A stretch of DNA of 64,000 nucleotides from Paenibacillus sp. PCH8 (GTDB lineage: Bacteria; Bacillota; Bacilli; Paenibacillales; Paenibacillaceae). Positions 1-8,704 of the stretch are shown piece by piece. Below the pieces are notes generated by a model that did no database searches, had not been told where the DNA came from, and was given only the letters and a program-made list of their open reading frames with translations. The stretch lies in contig NZ_PKQK01000003.1 of assembly GCF_002968835.1 (NCBI RefSeq), positions 682,001-746,000 on the forward strand, given 5' to 3'. Position 1 is the stretch's first letter; each line of letters opens with the position of its first letter. A program made the translations under genes and the position numbers.

Positions 1-769
1 GCTCCAGACTTGGAAAAGCCTGAATCTCAGCATAATCAATGACGGCCAGCGGCGAGCTTCCAATGTGCTTACGTAGCATAAGACGAATGTCTGCCGCCGT
101 GGTCACGCTACCTGAATCTGCTGCTTCTTGCGCCGCACGTAGCGCTCTGGACAGAACCAGCGCCTCACTACGCTGCTCAGCACTAAGGTAGACATTTCGC
201 GAACTCAGAGCCAGACCATCCTCTTCACGGACGATCGGACACGCTACAATCTCTACAGGTATATTCAGATCATTAACCATCTGTTGAATGACGGCTACCT
301 GTTGGGCATCTTTCATCCCAAAAAATGCACGCTGTGGCTGTACGATGTTAAACAACTTGGAGACCACCGTCGTTACCCCGTCAAAATGTCCTGGACGGGA
401 AGCACCACATAAGCGTTCTGTAAGTTGTGAGACAGATACCGTCGTTTGTGTTGCCTGTGGATACATCTCTTCAACAGAGGGAATAAATACGATATCTACA
501 CCTTGTGAGCGTGCTGTTTCCACATCCCTGTCTTCATCGCGCGGATAACTGTCAAAATCTTCATTGGGACCAAATTGAATCGGATTAACGAATATGCTCA
601 ATACCACAATATCACTTTGTTGTTTGGCAGCTTGCATCAAGCTTGCATGACCTGGATGAAGATAGCCCATTGTCGGCACCAGACCTACTATGGACTCTCT
701 GGATCGAATCGCTTGACGCTTCACAATTAGTTCCTGTCTTAACTCTGCGATCGTCCGAAGTACTATCAT
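1..769 (-). CDS. panC: Pantoate--beta-alanine ligase (partial, 3' end outside window)
   Basis: Joins pantoate and beta-alanine with ATP to form pantothenate, in the cytoplasm. The frame is open for 256 codons from the ATG at 767-769 to the window edge, so roughly the last 25-30 residues of a ~285-residue enzyme are missing. Visible family features are the HIGH-like nucleotide site PTMGYLHPGH near residue 31, the segment FVNPIQFGPNED, FGMKDAQQ and the loop SSRNVYLS. Its ATG overlaps the panB stop (ATGA), so the two are translationally coupled, as usual for panBC operons. The family call is secure; only the C-terminus is unseen. Confidence 0.96.
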   Translation of the reverse strand, partial: MIVLRTIAELRQELIVKRQAIRSRESIVGLVPTMGYLHPGHASLMQAAKQQSDIVVLSIFVNPIQFGPNEDFDSYPRDEDRDVETARSQGVDIVFIPSVEEMYPQATQTTVSVSQLTERLCGASRPGHFDGVTTVVSKLFNIVQPQRAFFGMKDAQQVAVIQQMVNDLNIPVEIVACPIVREEDGLALSSRNVYLSAEQRSEALVLSRALRAAQEAADSGSVTTAADIRLMLRKHIGSSPLAVIDYAEIQAFPSLE

Positions 770-1641
770 GAGTTACTCTCCACCTTTTTTTTGCGTTGTC
801 CATACAATTGATCCAGAACGCCATCCGCTGCATTGAACACATGCTCTTCCGCCGGGAATGACCGATCTTTAACTTCTTTCGCATAAGCTTCAATACTGGT
901 TCTGATCAATGCACCAACATCACCAAACGTTTTGACAAAACGTTTGGGCATATAAGGGGAAGCATACTGAACTACATCATGGAATACCAGAACCTGACCA
1001 TCACAGCCTCGTCCAGCACCAATACCGATGGTTGGGATAGACAATTCCTCCGAGATCGCCCGAGCAACTTCTTCCGTGACCAGTTCGAGCACGATACCGA
1101 ACGCACCTGCCGCTTCAAGCGCTTTGGCTTCGTCCATTAAACGTTTCGCGTCCGCTGCATCCTTGCCCTGAATCCGGTACCCACCAATCTGATTGACCGA
1201 TTGGGGTGTCAATCCAATATGTCCAAGAACAGGTACGCCTGCTTGCACAATTGCCTTGACAGTATCCGCAATTTCAACTCCGCCCTCCATTTTGACAGCA
1301 TGAGCATGACCTTCCTGCATCAGGCGACGCACACCTTTCAGCGTCTCATCTACGCTGCCATGGTACGTCATAAACGGCATATCAGCCACTATAAACGTGT
1401 TCTCGGCTCCGCGCACCACCGAACGTGTGTGGTACACCATGTCGTCTATTGTCACCGGAAGGGTGGAGTTATAACCGAGTACCACATTACCAAGTGAATC
1501 ACCCACCAGAATCAGATCGATTCCCGCTTCCTCTGCGAGGAGAGCTGTTGGATAATCGTAGGCCGTTATCATGCTTAGCGGCACGCCATCCTGCTTATAT
1601 TTTTTCATTTTCACAATATTCAACGCTTGTTTGTTAGCCAT
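766..1641 (-). CDS. panB: 3-methyl-2-oxobutanoate hydroxymethyltransferase
   Basis: Transfers a hydroxymethyl group from methylene-tetrahydrofolate to 2-oxoisovalerate, the first committed step to pantothenate. The 291-residue length is normal. LVGDSLGNVVLGY holds the metal-binding Asp, followed by ADMPFMTYH and VKMEGG of the TIM barrel, and GIGAGRGCDGQVLVFHD near residue 205. The start ATG at 1639-1641 lies 12 nt after an AGGAG; a five-codon ORF (MRENG, ATG at 1649-1651) uses the better-spaced ribosome site and stops inside the panB start codon region, which could allow reinitiation. A terminator-like hairpin and a possible leader RNA lie upstream. Confidence 0.96.
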   Translation of the reverse strand: MANKQALNIVKMKKYKQDGVPLSMITAYDYPTALLAEEAGIDLILVGDSLGNVVLGYNSTLPVTIDDMVYHTRSVVRGAENTFIVADMPFMTYHGSVDETLKGVRRLMQEGHAHAVKMEGGVEIADTVKAIVQAGVPVLGHIGLTPQSVNQIGGYRIQGKDAADAKRLMDEAKALEAAGAFGIVLELVTEEVARAISEELSIPTIGIGAGRGCDGQVLVFHDVVQYASPYMPKRFVKTFGDVGALIRTSIEAYAKEVKDRSFPAEEHVFNAADGVLDQLYGQRKKKVESNS

Positions 1642-1682
1642 TTTCTCTCATGGCTCCTTTCTCCTTTTCAATTAGACGCAAC

Positions 1683-1712
1683 AAAAAAACCTTTTAGTTT
1701 TCCACTAAAAAG
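1683..1712 (-). terminator. Hairpin terminator between birA and panB
   Basis: On the minus strand CTTTTTAGT and ACTAAAAGG form a stem around a GGAAA-type loop, followed by seven T residues. It lies about 275 nt after the birA stop and about 40 nt before the panB start, so it may attenuate panB rather than only end birA. Confidence 0.7.
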
Positions 1713-1925
1713 TCCCGAAAAGTCAAAAAAGAGTCACTTGCGATCGTCCCTTCTGTCTCGGTCCTCTTCGGCTCAGAGCAGAATCCAACAACTCACTTGA
1801 ACATATTTCATTTTTGAACTGCTGACTGATACTATGAAACACATCAAAGCAGAACAAAGGTACCTCTTGTCGGAGTGCAATTCGGCAACCATTAGCCGAT
1901 ATCACCTCACGAACACAGTATACCA
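1686..1925 (-). promoter_or_regulatory. Candidate panB leader RNA with extended -10 promoter
   Basis: The 344-base gap between birA and panB has no convincing gene. On the minus strand an extended -10 element (TGG then TATACT, 1917-1925) lacks a good -35. A transcript from there would run about 200 nt through several potential small stems (for example CGGC...GCCG) and end at the terminator at 1683-1712. A Firmicutes RNA class called the pan motif is known upstream of pan genes; I cannot confirm that this is one. The 71-codon ORF across the region has no ribosome site. Confidence 0.35.
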
Positions 1926-1985
1926 AAGTTCTGCTCAAACTTCACGTCTTATGTTCATTTTACCCGTGGAAATTCGACAAATTGT

Positions 1986-2963
1986 TTACGATTTCCATGA
2001 AATCTCACCAGAGATAACTAGCACATATTCTCCACTATGCTTCTCCACCACAAGCGCTCCGGAAGGATCCAGACCGATTGCCAAGCCTTCAATGGTACCT
2101 TGATGATTAGTCACTGTGATCTCTCGATTTATCGATACGGACAGAGCCTCCCAGAGTGCTGAGATGACACCGAATCCTTCATTTTGATACAAATAATACA
2201 ACTGCTCCAGCTCCGTCAAAATGGCTGCGGCAAGTTTGGTCCGATCAACGGTCTGTCCCGTCTCCATTTTAAGCGAAGTGGCAATGGTGCTTAACTCTTC
2301 CGGATAATCACCCGGATCAAAGTTCACGTCCACGCCTATACCTGCAATACAGTATCTGACTTGATGGTCTTCCACCGTTGATTCGAGCAGTATGCCACAC
2401 ACCTTGCGCCCATCAATCAATAGATCATTCGGCCATTTGATACCCGCGTCGGCTCCAGTACAGGCTCGAACGGCACGACATACAGCTACTCCTGTTAATA
2501 AGGTTAACTGAGGCGTATTTTGCAGCGGTAAATCAGGGCGCAAGAGTACGCTCATCCAGATCCCTTTACCCGCAGGAGAGAACCATTTCCGACCAAAACG
2601 TCCTCTTCCTACGGTTTGCTCTTCCGCAATGACCACGGCACCCTCTCCCTGACCTTGCTCAGCGAGCTTCAGGACATCTCCTTGCGTAGACGAGGTGGAT
2701 GCCAACAGAACAGCCTTACGGCCAAAGACGGTTGTATTCAACGCCAATTGGAGAGCTGTGGCGTCAATACTGTCCGGTTTCGTCACCAGTCGATACCCTT
2801 TGCGGGATACAGCTTCGAACTCATAACCCATCTCGCGTAACTTATTCACATGTTTCCATACGGCCGTCCGACTGATGGACAGATTACGGCTGATCTCTTC
2901 ACCCGATACAAATTGGCCGTCAGCATTCAATAACATATGTAACAGTTCTTCATGCTTGGTCAT
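1986..2963 (-). CDS. birA: Bifunctional biotin--[acetyl-CoA-carboxylase] ligase / biotin repressor
   Basis: Activates biotin as biotinyl-AMP, attaches it to biotin carboxyl carrier protein, and in the ligand-bound form represses biotin genes. An N-terminal winged-helix domain covers roughly residues 1-60 (ISRTAVWKHVNKLREMGYE), so this is the regulatory type. The catalytic domain has the biotin loop GRGRFGRKW near 120 and KWPNDLL near 178, then the small C-terminal SH3-like domain. I chose the ATG at 2961-2963, 6 nt after GGTGG; an in-frame TTG two codons upstream is less likely. It overlaps the 3' end of cca by 14 bases. Confidence 0.94.
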   Translation of the reverse strand: MTKHEELLHMLLNADGQFVSGEEISRNLSISRTAVWKHVNKLREMGYEFEAVSRKGYRLVTKPDSIDATALQLALNTTVFGRKAVLLASTSSTQGDVLKLAEQGQGEGAVVIAEEQTVGRGRFGRKWFSPAGKGIWMSVLLRPDLPLQNTPQLTLLTGVAVCRAVRACTGADAGIKWPNDLLIDGRKVCGILLESTVEDHQVRYCIAGIGVDVNFDPGDYPEELSTIATSLKMETGQTVDRTKLAAAILTELEQLYYLYQNEGFGVISALWEALSVSINREITVTNHQGTIEGLAIGLDPSGALVVEKHSGEYVLVISGEISWKS

Positions 2964-4257
2964 CTGCAACCACCCGCTTCACTTCTGCGCTCAGCGCCTC
3001 ATGTTGATTCGCAATATTTCCAATAGCCGTTTCTTTTAGCAAATGTTTCATCAGTTGTCCTAGCCACGGTCCGCCTTTGCGCTGCACCATCTGCAACACT
3101 TGTTCACCTGTGATATCCAGCTCTTTCAAGTCATGTACCGGGATGGATTGGCTCCATTCGGCTGCATGCTCCTGAACCAAAACCAATTGCGACTCTGCCT
3201 GATCGAGCTGATCACGCCAACCCGCTGGCAGCAGCGACTGTAGGCGAAGCCAATCGTCCGCAGCCTGAACTCCGCAAGTCAGTACGGTAACAATCCAGTC
3301 TGTTCGCAGGCTGGTTATATCCTTCTGTTCCAGTTCCTGAATGGAGGCCTGAACCAGCTGCTCCACCTGAAGAACCCCTGTTATACGTGAGCGATGTTCA
3401 TTGGAGAATGTCCACTGACGCAACAAAACATCGGCCTCATCCTTACTATAACCACCTGCAATTAGAAGGAGTGACCAGCGAAGCAACACATGCTCACCAG
3501 ACAATTGCTCCAGATTGGATAAGAGAGTCTTGTTAAATCGGGCTGAGCTGACCGGAGCTTTGATATGTGCAAGTGCTTTACTTCGATCTAACAACCCCAA
3601 TCCTCTTAGGGGATGTGGGCCAGACATCATTTTCACCATCTCGGTACGCACACGTTCCATCGCTATATGCTGAAGCAAGTCTCCCTGCCTTACAAGACCC
3701 TTCCACGTATTATGGACGATCTTGAAATTAAACACCGAAGCAAACCGAACACAACGGAGCATCCGCAGTGCATCTTCACCAAATCGCTCCATCGCAGAAC
3801 CAACACATCTGACTCGTTCTTCCTTAATATCGGTCTGTCCCCCAAATGGGTCAACCATTGTCCCCGTAACGTCCATGGCAAGAGCATTCATCGTGAAGTC
3901 ACGCCGCTCCAGATCTTCCTTGATATCCTGGACAAATTGAACCGTAGCAGGTCTTCGATTATCCTGATATTCCGATTCTGTTCGAAACGTCGTAACTTCA
4001 AAGTAATAACCCCCTGAACGAACTGTAACCGTTCCATGTTGCAGGCCAGTAGGTATGCAGTCATCGAACAATTCCATGACTTGCTGTGGAGAAGCAGATG
4101 TCGTGATATCCATATCATCTACAACACGTCCCAGCAATTCGTCGCGCACACAACCGCCGACCCAGTAGGCTTGATAACCTCGTTCATTTAATTTCGTGAG
4201 TACGTTCTCACTTTGTTTTGCCATCTCACGTTCTACCTGTGTCCATTGAACCACCAC
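2950..4257 (-). CDS. cca: CCA tRNA nucleotidyltransferase
   Basis: Adds or repairs the 3'-CCA end of tRNAs using CTP and ATP. The class II nucleotidyltransferase head shows YWVGGCVRDELLG near residue 31 and DMDITTSA with the metal-binding acidic pair, then RRDFTMNALA and the RMLRCVRFA motif of the neck. The 435-residue length is slightly longer than typical, with a variable helical tail. A GTG at 4257 follows AGAGGTGATAT; an internal ATG (codon 12) is the alternative. The gene sits between bshA and birA as in B. subtilis. Confidence 0.94.
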   Translation of the reverse strand: MVVQWTQVEREMAKQSENVLTKLNERGYQAYWVGGCVRDELLGRVVDDMDITTSASPQQVMELFDDCIPTGLQHGTVTVRSGGYYFEVTTFRTESEYQDNRRPATVQFVQDIKEDLERRDFTMNALAMDVTGTMVDPFGGQTDIKEERVRCVGSAMERFGEDALRMLRCVRFASVFNFKIVHNTWKGLVRQGDLLQHIAMERVRTEMVKMMSGPHPLRGLGLLDRSKALAHIKAPVSSARFNKTLLSNLEQLSGEHVLLRWSLLLIAGGYSKDEADVLLRQWTFSNEHRSRITGVLQVEQLVQASIQELEQKDITSLRTDWIVTVLTCGVQAADDWLRLQSLLPAGWRDQLDQAESQLVLVQEHAAEWSQSIPVHDLKELDITGEQVLQMVQRKGGPWLGQLMKHLLKETAIGNIANQHEALSAEVKRVVADDQA

Positions 4258-4275
4258 ATATCACCTCTTCTCATA

Positions 4276-4305
4276 CCTGTTGTGGTCTGCCCTGTTGTGG
4301 TCTGC
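4276..4305. repeat. Perfect 15-bp tandem duplication upstream of cca
   Basis: CCTGTTGTGGTCTGC occurs twice in direct succession (4276-4290 and 4291-4305) in the 75-base gap between bshA and cca. It looks like a simple slippage duplication; no function is evident. Confidence 0.85.
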
Positions 4306-4332
4306 ACAGTATCATTTCGCTCGGCAAATTCC

Positions 4333-5493
4333 TTAACCGCAAACCGGATTCAGATTCGGAACTTCTCTACCCAGCACTCGGTAGTAAATCTGTTCATATT
4401 CATGCCGAATTGCATCATTGCAAAAATCATGATGTGCGCGCTGGAGACAAGCATCCCTGAACTCCGCAGCCAAACGATCATCCGTCAATAAACGGATCGT
4501 GTTCTCGGCCATGGATTGCGTATCTCCGATTGAGGACAGGAAGCCTGTCTTGCCATGTAAAACCAGTTCCGGAATTCCTCCAGCCTGAGAACCGACAGTT
4601 GGTACACCACAAGCCATCGCTTCAAGCGCCACGAGTCCAAAACTTTCTTTCTCCGATGGAAGCATCAATACGTCAGCCATGGAAATCACCTGAGCAATGT
4701 CATCCTGTTTGCCAAGGAAATGAACCTTATCACTCAAACCGAGCTCATTAATCTTCGATTGTATCTTAGGCAAATCAGGCCCCTCACCAACAAATAACAG
4801 TTTGGATGGAACCTGCTCCTGCACCTGACGGAAGACCTCTACAACATCTTGAGTTCTCTTCACAGGACGGAAATTGGAAATATGCATTAATATTTTTTCC
4901 TCAGGCGCAGCGAAATCTCTTCGCAGACTGGCAGCATCCCGCGGATAATATATTCGTTTGTCAATAAAATTGTAGGTCAGGTCAATGGGACGCTGAATAT
5001 CCAGCAGATCCACCGTTTCTCGGATCAAATCTTTCGATACTGCAGTGACCGCGTCACTTTCATTAATCGCAAGACGAATCAAATCCTTTAGAGTTTCATC
5101 CTGAGCCAGAACGGTAATATCCGTTCCATGCAAAGTGGTAACGACTTTGAGACCATCCCCTACCATCTGTTTCGCGAGAAAGGCACATACTGCGTGTGGC
5201 ACGGCATAATGAACATGCAACAGATCCAGCTGCTGGGACTTGGCTACTTGAGCCATCTTTGTAGCGAGTGAAAGGTCATATGGAGGATAACGGAAAACGT
5301 AATAGTCGTTTACTTCTACTTCATGATAAAAAATATTTTTCTGGAACGTGCCCAGTCTGAACGGGATACTGTTGGCGATAAAGTGAACCTGATGCCCCTG
5401 TTCGGCAAGCAATTTGCCCAGCTCCGTTGCGACAACGCCAGACCCTCCGAGGGACGGATAACAGGTGATTCCAATTTTTAGCTTTTGATCCAT
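4333..5493 (-). CDS. bshA: N-acetyl-alpha-D-glucosaminyl L-malate synthase
   Basis: First enzyme of bacillithiol synthesis: a GT-B, GT4-family glycosyltransferase joining L-malate to UDP-GlcNAc. The sequence starts GITCYPSLGGSGVVATELG (donor-side glycine loop), has LLHVHYAVPHA near 94, and the C-terminal donor site with LPSEKESFGLVALEAMACGVP near 280, containing the EX7E pair typical of GT4. The 386-residue length fits. bshB1, encoding the next step, and mgsA lie immediately upstream, the same grouping as in B. subtilis. Confidence 0.95.
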   Translation of the reverse strand: MDQKLKIGITCYPSLGGSGVVATELGKLLAEQGHQVHFIANSIPFRLGTFQKNIFYHEVEVNDYYVFRYPPYDLSLATKMAQVAKSQQLDLLHVHYAVPHAVCAFLAKQMVGDGLKVVTTLHGTDITVLAQDETLKDLIRLAINESDAVTAVSKDLIRETVDLLDIQRPIDLTYNFIDKRIYYPRDAASLRRDFAAPEEKILMHISNFRPVKRTQDVVEVFRQVQEQVPSKLLFVGEGPDLPKIQSKINELGLSDKVHFLGKQDDIAQVISMADVLMLPSEKESFGLVALEAMACGVPTVGSQAGGIPELVLHGKTGFLSSIGDTQSMAENTIRLLTDDRLAAEFRDACLQRAHHDFCNDAIRHEYEQIYYRVLGREVPNLNPVCG

Positions 5494-5597
5494 CCGGTGG
5501 ACGCTCCTTTAATCTCCCGCATACAGCGGGTTGATATAATACAACGGAATAATGAAATGAAACGATTCATTCATTAACACGTAAAATGTAAAATCGT

Positions 5598-6296
5598 TTA
5601 TTGAGCAGCTGTGCCAAATTGATTCACCACGTAAGGTGTAATTGTAGCAAAACCTTCTGCAAACGCTATGAGGCTACGTTGTCCAAGCAAGGAATCACGA
5701 GCCTTTACACGTTCAATATACCCTTGGTTGAGTGGCGTGGAGACCACTCCGTCTCCCCGTTCGAATTGGGAACGATAACTGAGCAATGAATTTTCTTTTT
5801 GCTCATAGTGTTCCGAAATATCCACAATCAAATCCGTAGGTCCAATATCGTTAATAAAGTAAAAATACAGTTCCTTCACTTGTACGGCAGGCATGTCCGG
5901 CATGTAGTTCCGAAGCTTGGCATTAAATACGGCTTCCTGCACAAGTTTGCTGCAATGGACATGATCCGGATGACGATCTTCCCAGTAAGGGGCAAATACC
6001 ATGCGAGGGGCATGACGCCGAATCTCAGCGGTTACAGCCTGTACATGTTCGGGAGTAATATATAATCCCCGATCAGGAAGAGCGAGATTGGTTCGACACG
6101 AAAGACCGAGGATGCTGGAGGCTTGCTCCGCTTCCTCGGTTCTGCGCTCTACTGTTCCGTTGGATGACATCTCAGCCCGCGTCAGATCACACACGCCTAC
6201 TTTCAAGCCGGCAGCGGTATGTTTGGCAATGGTGCCACCCATACCAATCTCCGCATCGTCCGCATGTGCTCCAAAGATGAGAATATCCAGACTCAT
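5598..6296 (-). CDS. bshB1: Bacillithiol biosynthesis deacetylase BshB1
   Basis: Removes the acetyl group from GlcNAc-malate, the second step of bacillithiol synthesis. LmbE/PIG-L fold: the zinc motif GAHADDAEIGMGG is at residues 9-21 and the third ligand in DRHPDHVHC near 107. The 232-residue length is normal. The ATG overlaps the mgsA stop by four bases (ATGA), so the two are co-translated; bshA follows after about 100 bases. Confidence 0.94.
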   Translation of the reverse strand: MSLDILIFGAHADDAEIGMGGTIAKHTAAGLKVGVCDLTRAEMSSNGTVERRTEEAEQASSILGLSCRTNLALPDRGLYITPEHVQAVTAEIRRHAPRMVFAPYWEDRHPDHVHCSKLVQEAVFNAKLRNYMPDMPAVQVKELYFYFINDIGPTDLIVDISEHYEQKENSLLSYRSQFERGDGVVSTPLNQGYIERVKARDSLLGQRSLIAFAEGFATITPYVVNQFGTAAQ

Positions 6297-6733
6297 TCAG
6301 AATCACCTGAATTCAATCCTGCCTCCGGCTTGTATTTATGTACAAGCTCTCTCCAGGCAAAATCGCCACGATCCAGAGCCTTTACCAGAATTTCGGCTGT
6401 TGCGATATTCGTGGCAAGTGGAATTCCCTGTACATCACAGAGACGCAGCAGCGCATTAATATCCGGCTCGTGTGGTTGTGCCATCAGTGGGTCACGCAGA
6501 AAAATAATCAGATCCATCTCATTTTGTGCAACCAAGGCTCCAATCTGCTGATCTCCGCCCAATGGGCCCGATTCAAATCGATGAATCTGCAGAGAAGTTC
6601 CTTCCATAATGCGAAGCCCTGTTGTTCCGGTGGAGTACAATTGATGGTCTGTAAAAACAGGTTCATATGCTGTTACGAAGTTAACCATCTCTTCTTTTTT
6701 GCGATCATGGGCGATAAATGCTATTTTCAACAT
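6293..6733 (-). CDS. mgsA: Methylglyoxal synthase
   Basis: Converts dihydroxyacetone phosphate to methylglyoxal and phosphate, a bypass of lower glycolysis. IAFIAHDRKKEEM near residue 4 holds the His and Lys that bind phosphate; SGPLGGDQQIGA near 55 and FLRDPLMAQPHEPDI carry the catalytic acidic residues. At 146 residues it has the usual length. The start follows AAAGGAGATTGTC. Pairing with bacillithiol genes fits the known role of bacillithiol in methylglyoxal removal, an inference from family knowledge. Confidence 0.95.
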   Translation of the reverse strand: MLKIAFIAHDRKKEEMVNFVTAYEPVFTDHQLYSTGTTGLRIMEGTSLQIHRFESGPLGGDQQIGALVAQNEMDLIIFLRDPLMAQPHEPDINALLRLCDVQGIPLATNIATAEILVKALDRGDFAWRELVHKYKPEAGLNSGDSE

Positions 6734-6744
6734 GACAATCTCCT

Positions 6745-7548
6745 TTAGTCAATAAAGTGATCAAATCCGTAGATAAGTCCTGTATATTCCATAACCTTCT
6801 GTACACCGATCTTAACACCAGGCATATAACCTGCACGTTCATAAGAGTCATGCCGAATTTTAAGCGACTGTCCGTAGTCTCCAAAAACAACTTCCTGCTG
6901 CGCAAAAACGCCGGGCAATCGTACACTGTGAATTCGGAAACCATTGTAATAACCGCCTCGTGATCCTTCAATCGTTTCTTCTTCATTGGGATTACCCTGA
7001 CGATGTTCTTCACGATTGGCAGCAATCAGCTCGGCTGTTTTGATTGCTGTCCCTGAAGGGGCATCCAGCTTCTGATCTCCGTGATATTCAATGATTTCCA
7101 CATTAGGCATATGTTTGGCAGCCTGTGCTGCAAATCGCATCATTAGAATGGCACCGATCGAGAAGTTAGGGGCAATAAGCCCACCAATCCCTTTGTCCTG
7201 ACACTGCTTGTCCAACTGTTCAATCTGCTCCGGCGTGAAGCCAGTAACACCCATGACAGGTCTGACTCCATGACGGATCGCAATCTCGGTATGAGCAAAT
7301 GCATATTGCGGCACTGTAAAATCAACCATAACCTGTGGCTTCGTTTCGGCAAAAGCCATTTCAATGTCATCGGTTACCAGTACTCCACACTCTGGCAAAC
7401 CAACCAGTGTTCCGGCATCCGTGCCTGCTCCGGAGCGGTTGACTGCAGCTGCAAGCTCCAGTTCCGGGTCCTGAAGTACCAATTTCACGACTTCACGGCC
7501 CATTCGACCAGCCGCTCCGATCACGGCAACTCTTATTACTTCACTCAT
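6745..7548 (-). CDS. dapB: 4-hydroxy-tetrahydrodipicolinate reductase
   Basis: Reduces the DapA product to tetrahydrodipicolinate, in lysine, diaminopimelate and dipicolinate synthesis. The Rossmann motif VAVIGAAGRMGREV starts near residue 7; the substrate-binding motif EYHGDQKLDAPSGTA near 155 is diagnostic. I use the ATG at 7546-7548, nine bases after GGAG; an ATG three codons upstream abuts the ribosome site. First gene of a run dapB-mgsA-bshB1-bshA-cca-birA read downstream. Confidence 0.95.
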   Translation of the reverse strand: MSEVIRVAVIGAAGRMGREVVKLVLQDPELELAAAVNRSGAGTDAGTLVGLPECGVLVTDDIEMAFAETKPQVMVDFTVPQYAFAHTEIAIRHGVRPVMGVTGFTPEQIEQLDKQCQDKGIGGLIAPNFSIGAILMMRFAAQAAKHMPNVEIIEYHGDQKLDAPSGTAIKTAELIAANREEHRQGNPNEEETIEGSRGGYYNGFRIHSVRLPGVFAQQEVVFGDYGQSLKIRHDSYERAGYMPGVKIGVQKVMEYTGLIYGFDHFID

Positions 7549-7628
7549 TGGCTGCATCTCCTCGCTATGTTGGAATATATCGTTGAATCCATTTCAACTT
7601 CACAGGGATATCCCTGTGAAATGAAATC

Positions 7629-8153
7629 TTACTGAATGGATTTCATACGTTGCTTGATTTCCTGTAACATCTGATGCAATTGCCCGTTCTGCGGGTCCAG
7701 TAAAATGGCCTCACGTAGCGCCTGCATGGCACATTCAAATTCATTCAGGTCACTGTAGGCCAGTGCAAGCATAACATGTGCTTCGACGAAAAGCGGATCA
7801 AGTCTGACCGCTTCCTTCAGAAGCGTAGACGCTTCCACATAACGTTCTTGTGTTTCCATACCAGCCTGTTCCAGCAGCAGTTTGGCTTTGAAGGTCAATT
7901 GTTTCGCTTCCAATGTCTGCAGATGCAGAATATACTCTTCTGTTCCATTGGACAATTCAACCGCCTTGCGTGCGTATTCAAGCGCAGGAATCAGATGCTT
8001 GCTACGGGCATGCGTAATCGAACAGCGATAATATAACTCCGCATGTTTTGGATGAGCATGAATGGCTGACTCGAACCAACGAATGGCCTGCTCAAAATCA
8101 TTTTTCAATATACAGTGGTATGCCTGCTGCATATAATCTTCCGGTTTCATCAT
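7629..8153 (-). CDS. Tetratricopeptide repeat protein
   Basis: A soluble helical repeat protein of 174 residues. TPR-like helix pairs are visible, e.g. ALEYARKAVELSNGTEEYILHL and VEAHVMLALAYSDLNEFE, with the consensus small and aromatic residues. No catalytic motif is seen, so it probably acts as a protein-binding scaffold, partner unknown. The ORF can be extended 25 codons into the 3' end of the upstream mazG-like gene, but GGGGAGG sits nine bases before the ATG at 8151-8153, which decides the start. It lies between the MazG-like gene and dapB. Confidence 0.85.
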   Translation of the reverse strand: MMKPEDYMQQAYHCILKNDFEQAIRWFESAIHAHPKHAELYYRCSITHARSKHLIPALEYARKAVELSNGTEEYILHLQTLEAKQLTFKAKLLLEQAGMETQERYVEASTLLKEAVRLDPLFVEAHVMLALAYSDLNEFECAMQALREAILLDPQNGQLHQMLQEIKQRMKSIQ

Positions 8154-8203
8154 CAAAGCTGACCTCCCCGATTGGGTGATGGTACAGCATATGTAATCTA
8201 CGC

Positions 8204-8533
8204 CTAATCGGTGTTTTTTGGAGTCCACCGATTGGCATCGCGAGTATTAAATTTATGCATGACTTTGTCATGCGCCTCAGCCAGATCAATTCCCAGCGAG
8301 TTGGCAAAACAAATCGTGATAAATAAAATGTCTCCGAGCTCAAGTTCAATGGAATTGGCAGCTTCGGAAGACTTCTTCGGTTTCTCACCGAACTCGTGAT
8401 TCACTTCCCTGGCAAGCTCTCCAACCTCTTCTGACATCCGGGCGAGCATGGCCAGAGGACTGAAGTATCCCTCCTTGAACTGGGAAATATAAAGGTCAAC
8501 CTCACGCTGCATTTCTGCGATGCTTTTCTCCAT
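8204..8533 (-). CDS. ypjD: MazG-like nucleotide pyrophosphohydrolase (YpjD-like)
   Basis: Small all-helical MazG-superfamily enzyme expected to hydrolyse (d)NTPs or related nucleotides to monophosphates. The motif EEVGELAREVNHEFG near residue 35, with EExxE spacing, followed by ELGDILFITICFAN with the ExxD pair, gives the metal site. The 109-residue length matches YpjD of B. subtilis, which sits at the same place next to dapB. Start follows AAGGAG. Substrate is not deducible from sequence. Confidence 0.9.
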   Translation of the reverse strand: MEKSIAEMQREVDLYISQFKEGYFSPLAMLARMSEEVGELAREVNHEFGEKPKKSSEAANSIELELGDILFITICFANSLGIDLAEAHDKVMHKFNTRDANRWTPKNTD

Positions 8534-8704
8534 GAGAACGGATTCTCCTTTTGAAATGATGTCGTATTTGTTCCTAATATATCAGTTATTTAGATTCACT
8601 TCCACCATCATTAGCCACAAATCATTTTTAAAGAATGGATAAACAGGTATACTAGGATGGAATGATTGCTTCCTCATTCTAAATTAAGTACAGAGAGGGA
8701 TCTT

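Noticed and set aside
1723..1938. 71-codon ORF between birA and panB
   Set aside because: No ribosome site and composition unlike the neighbours; better explained as leader or spacer.
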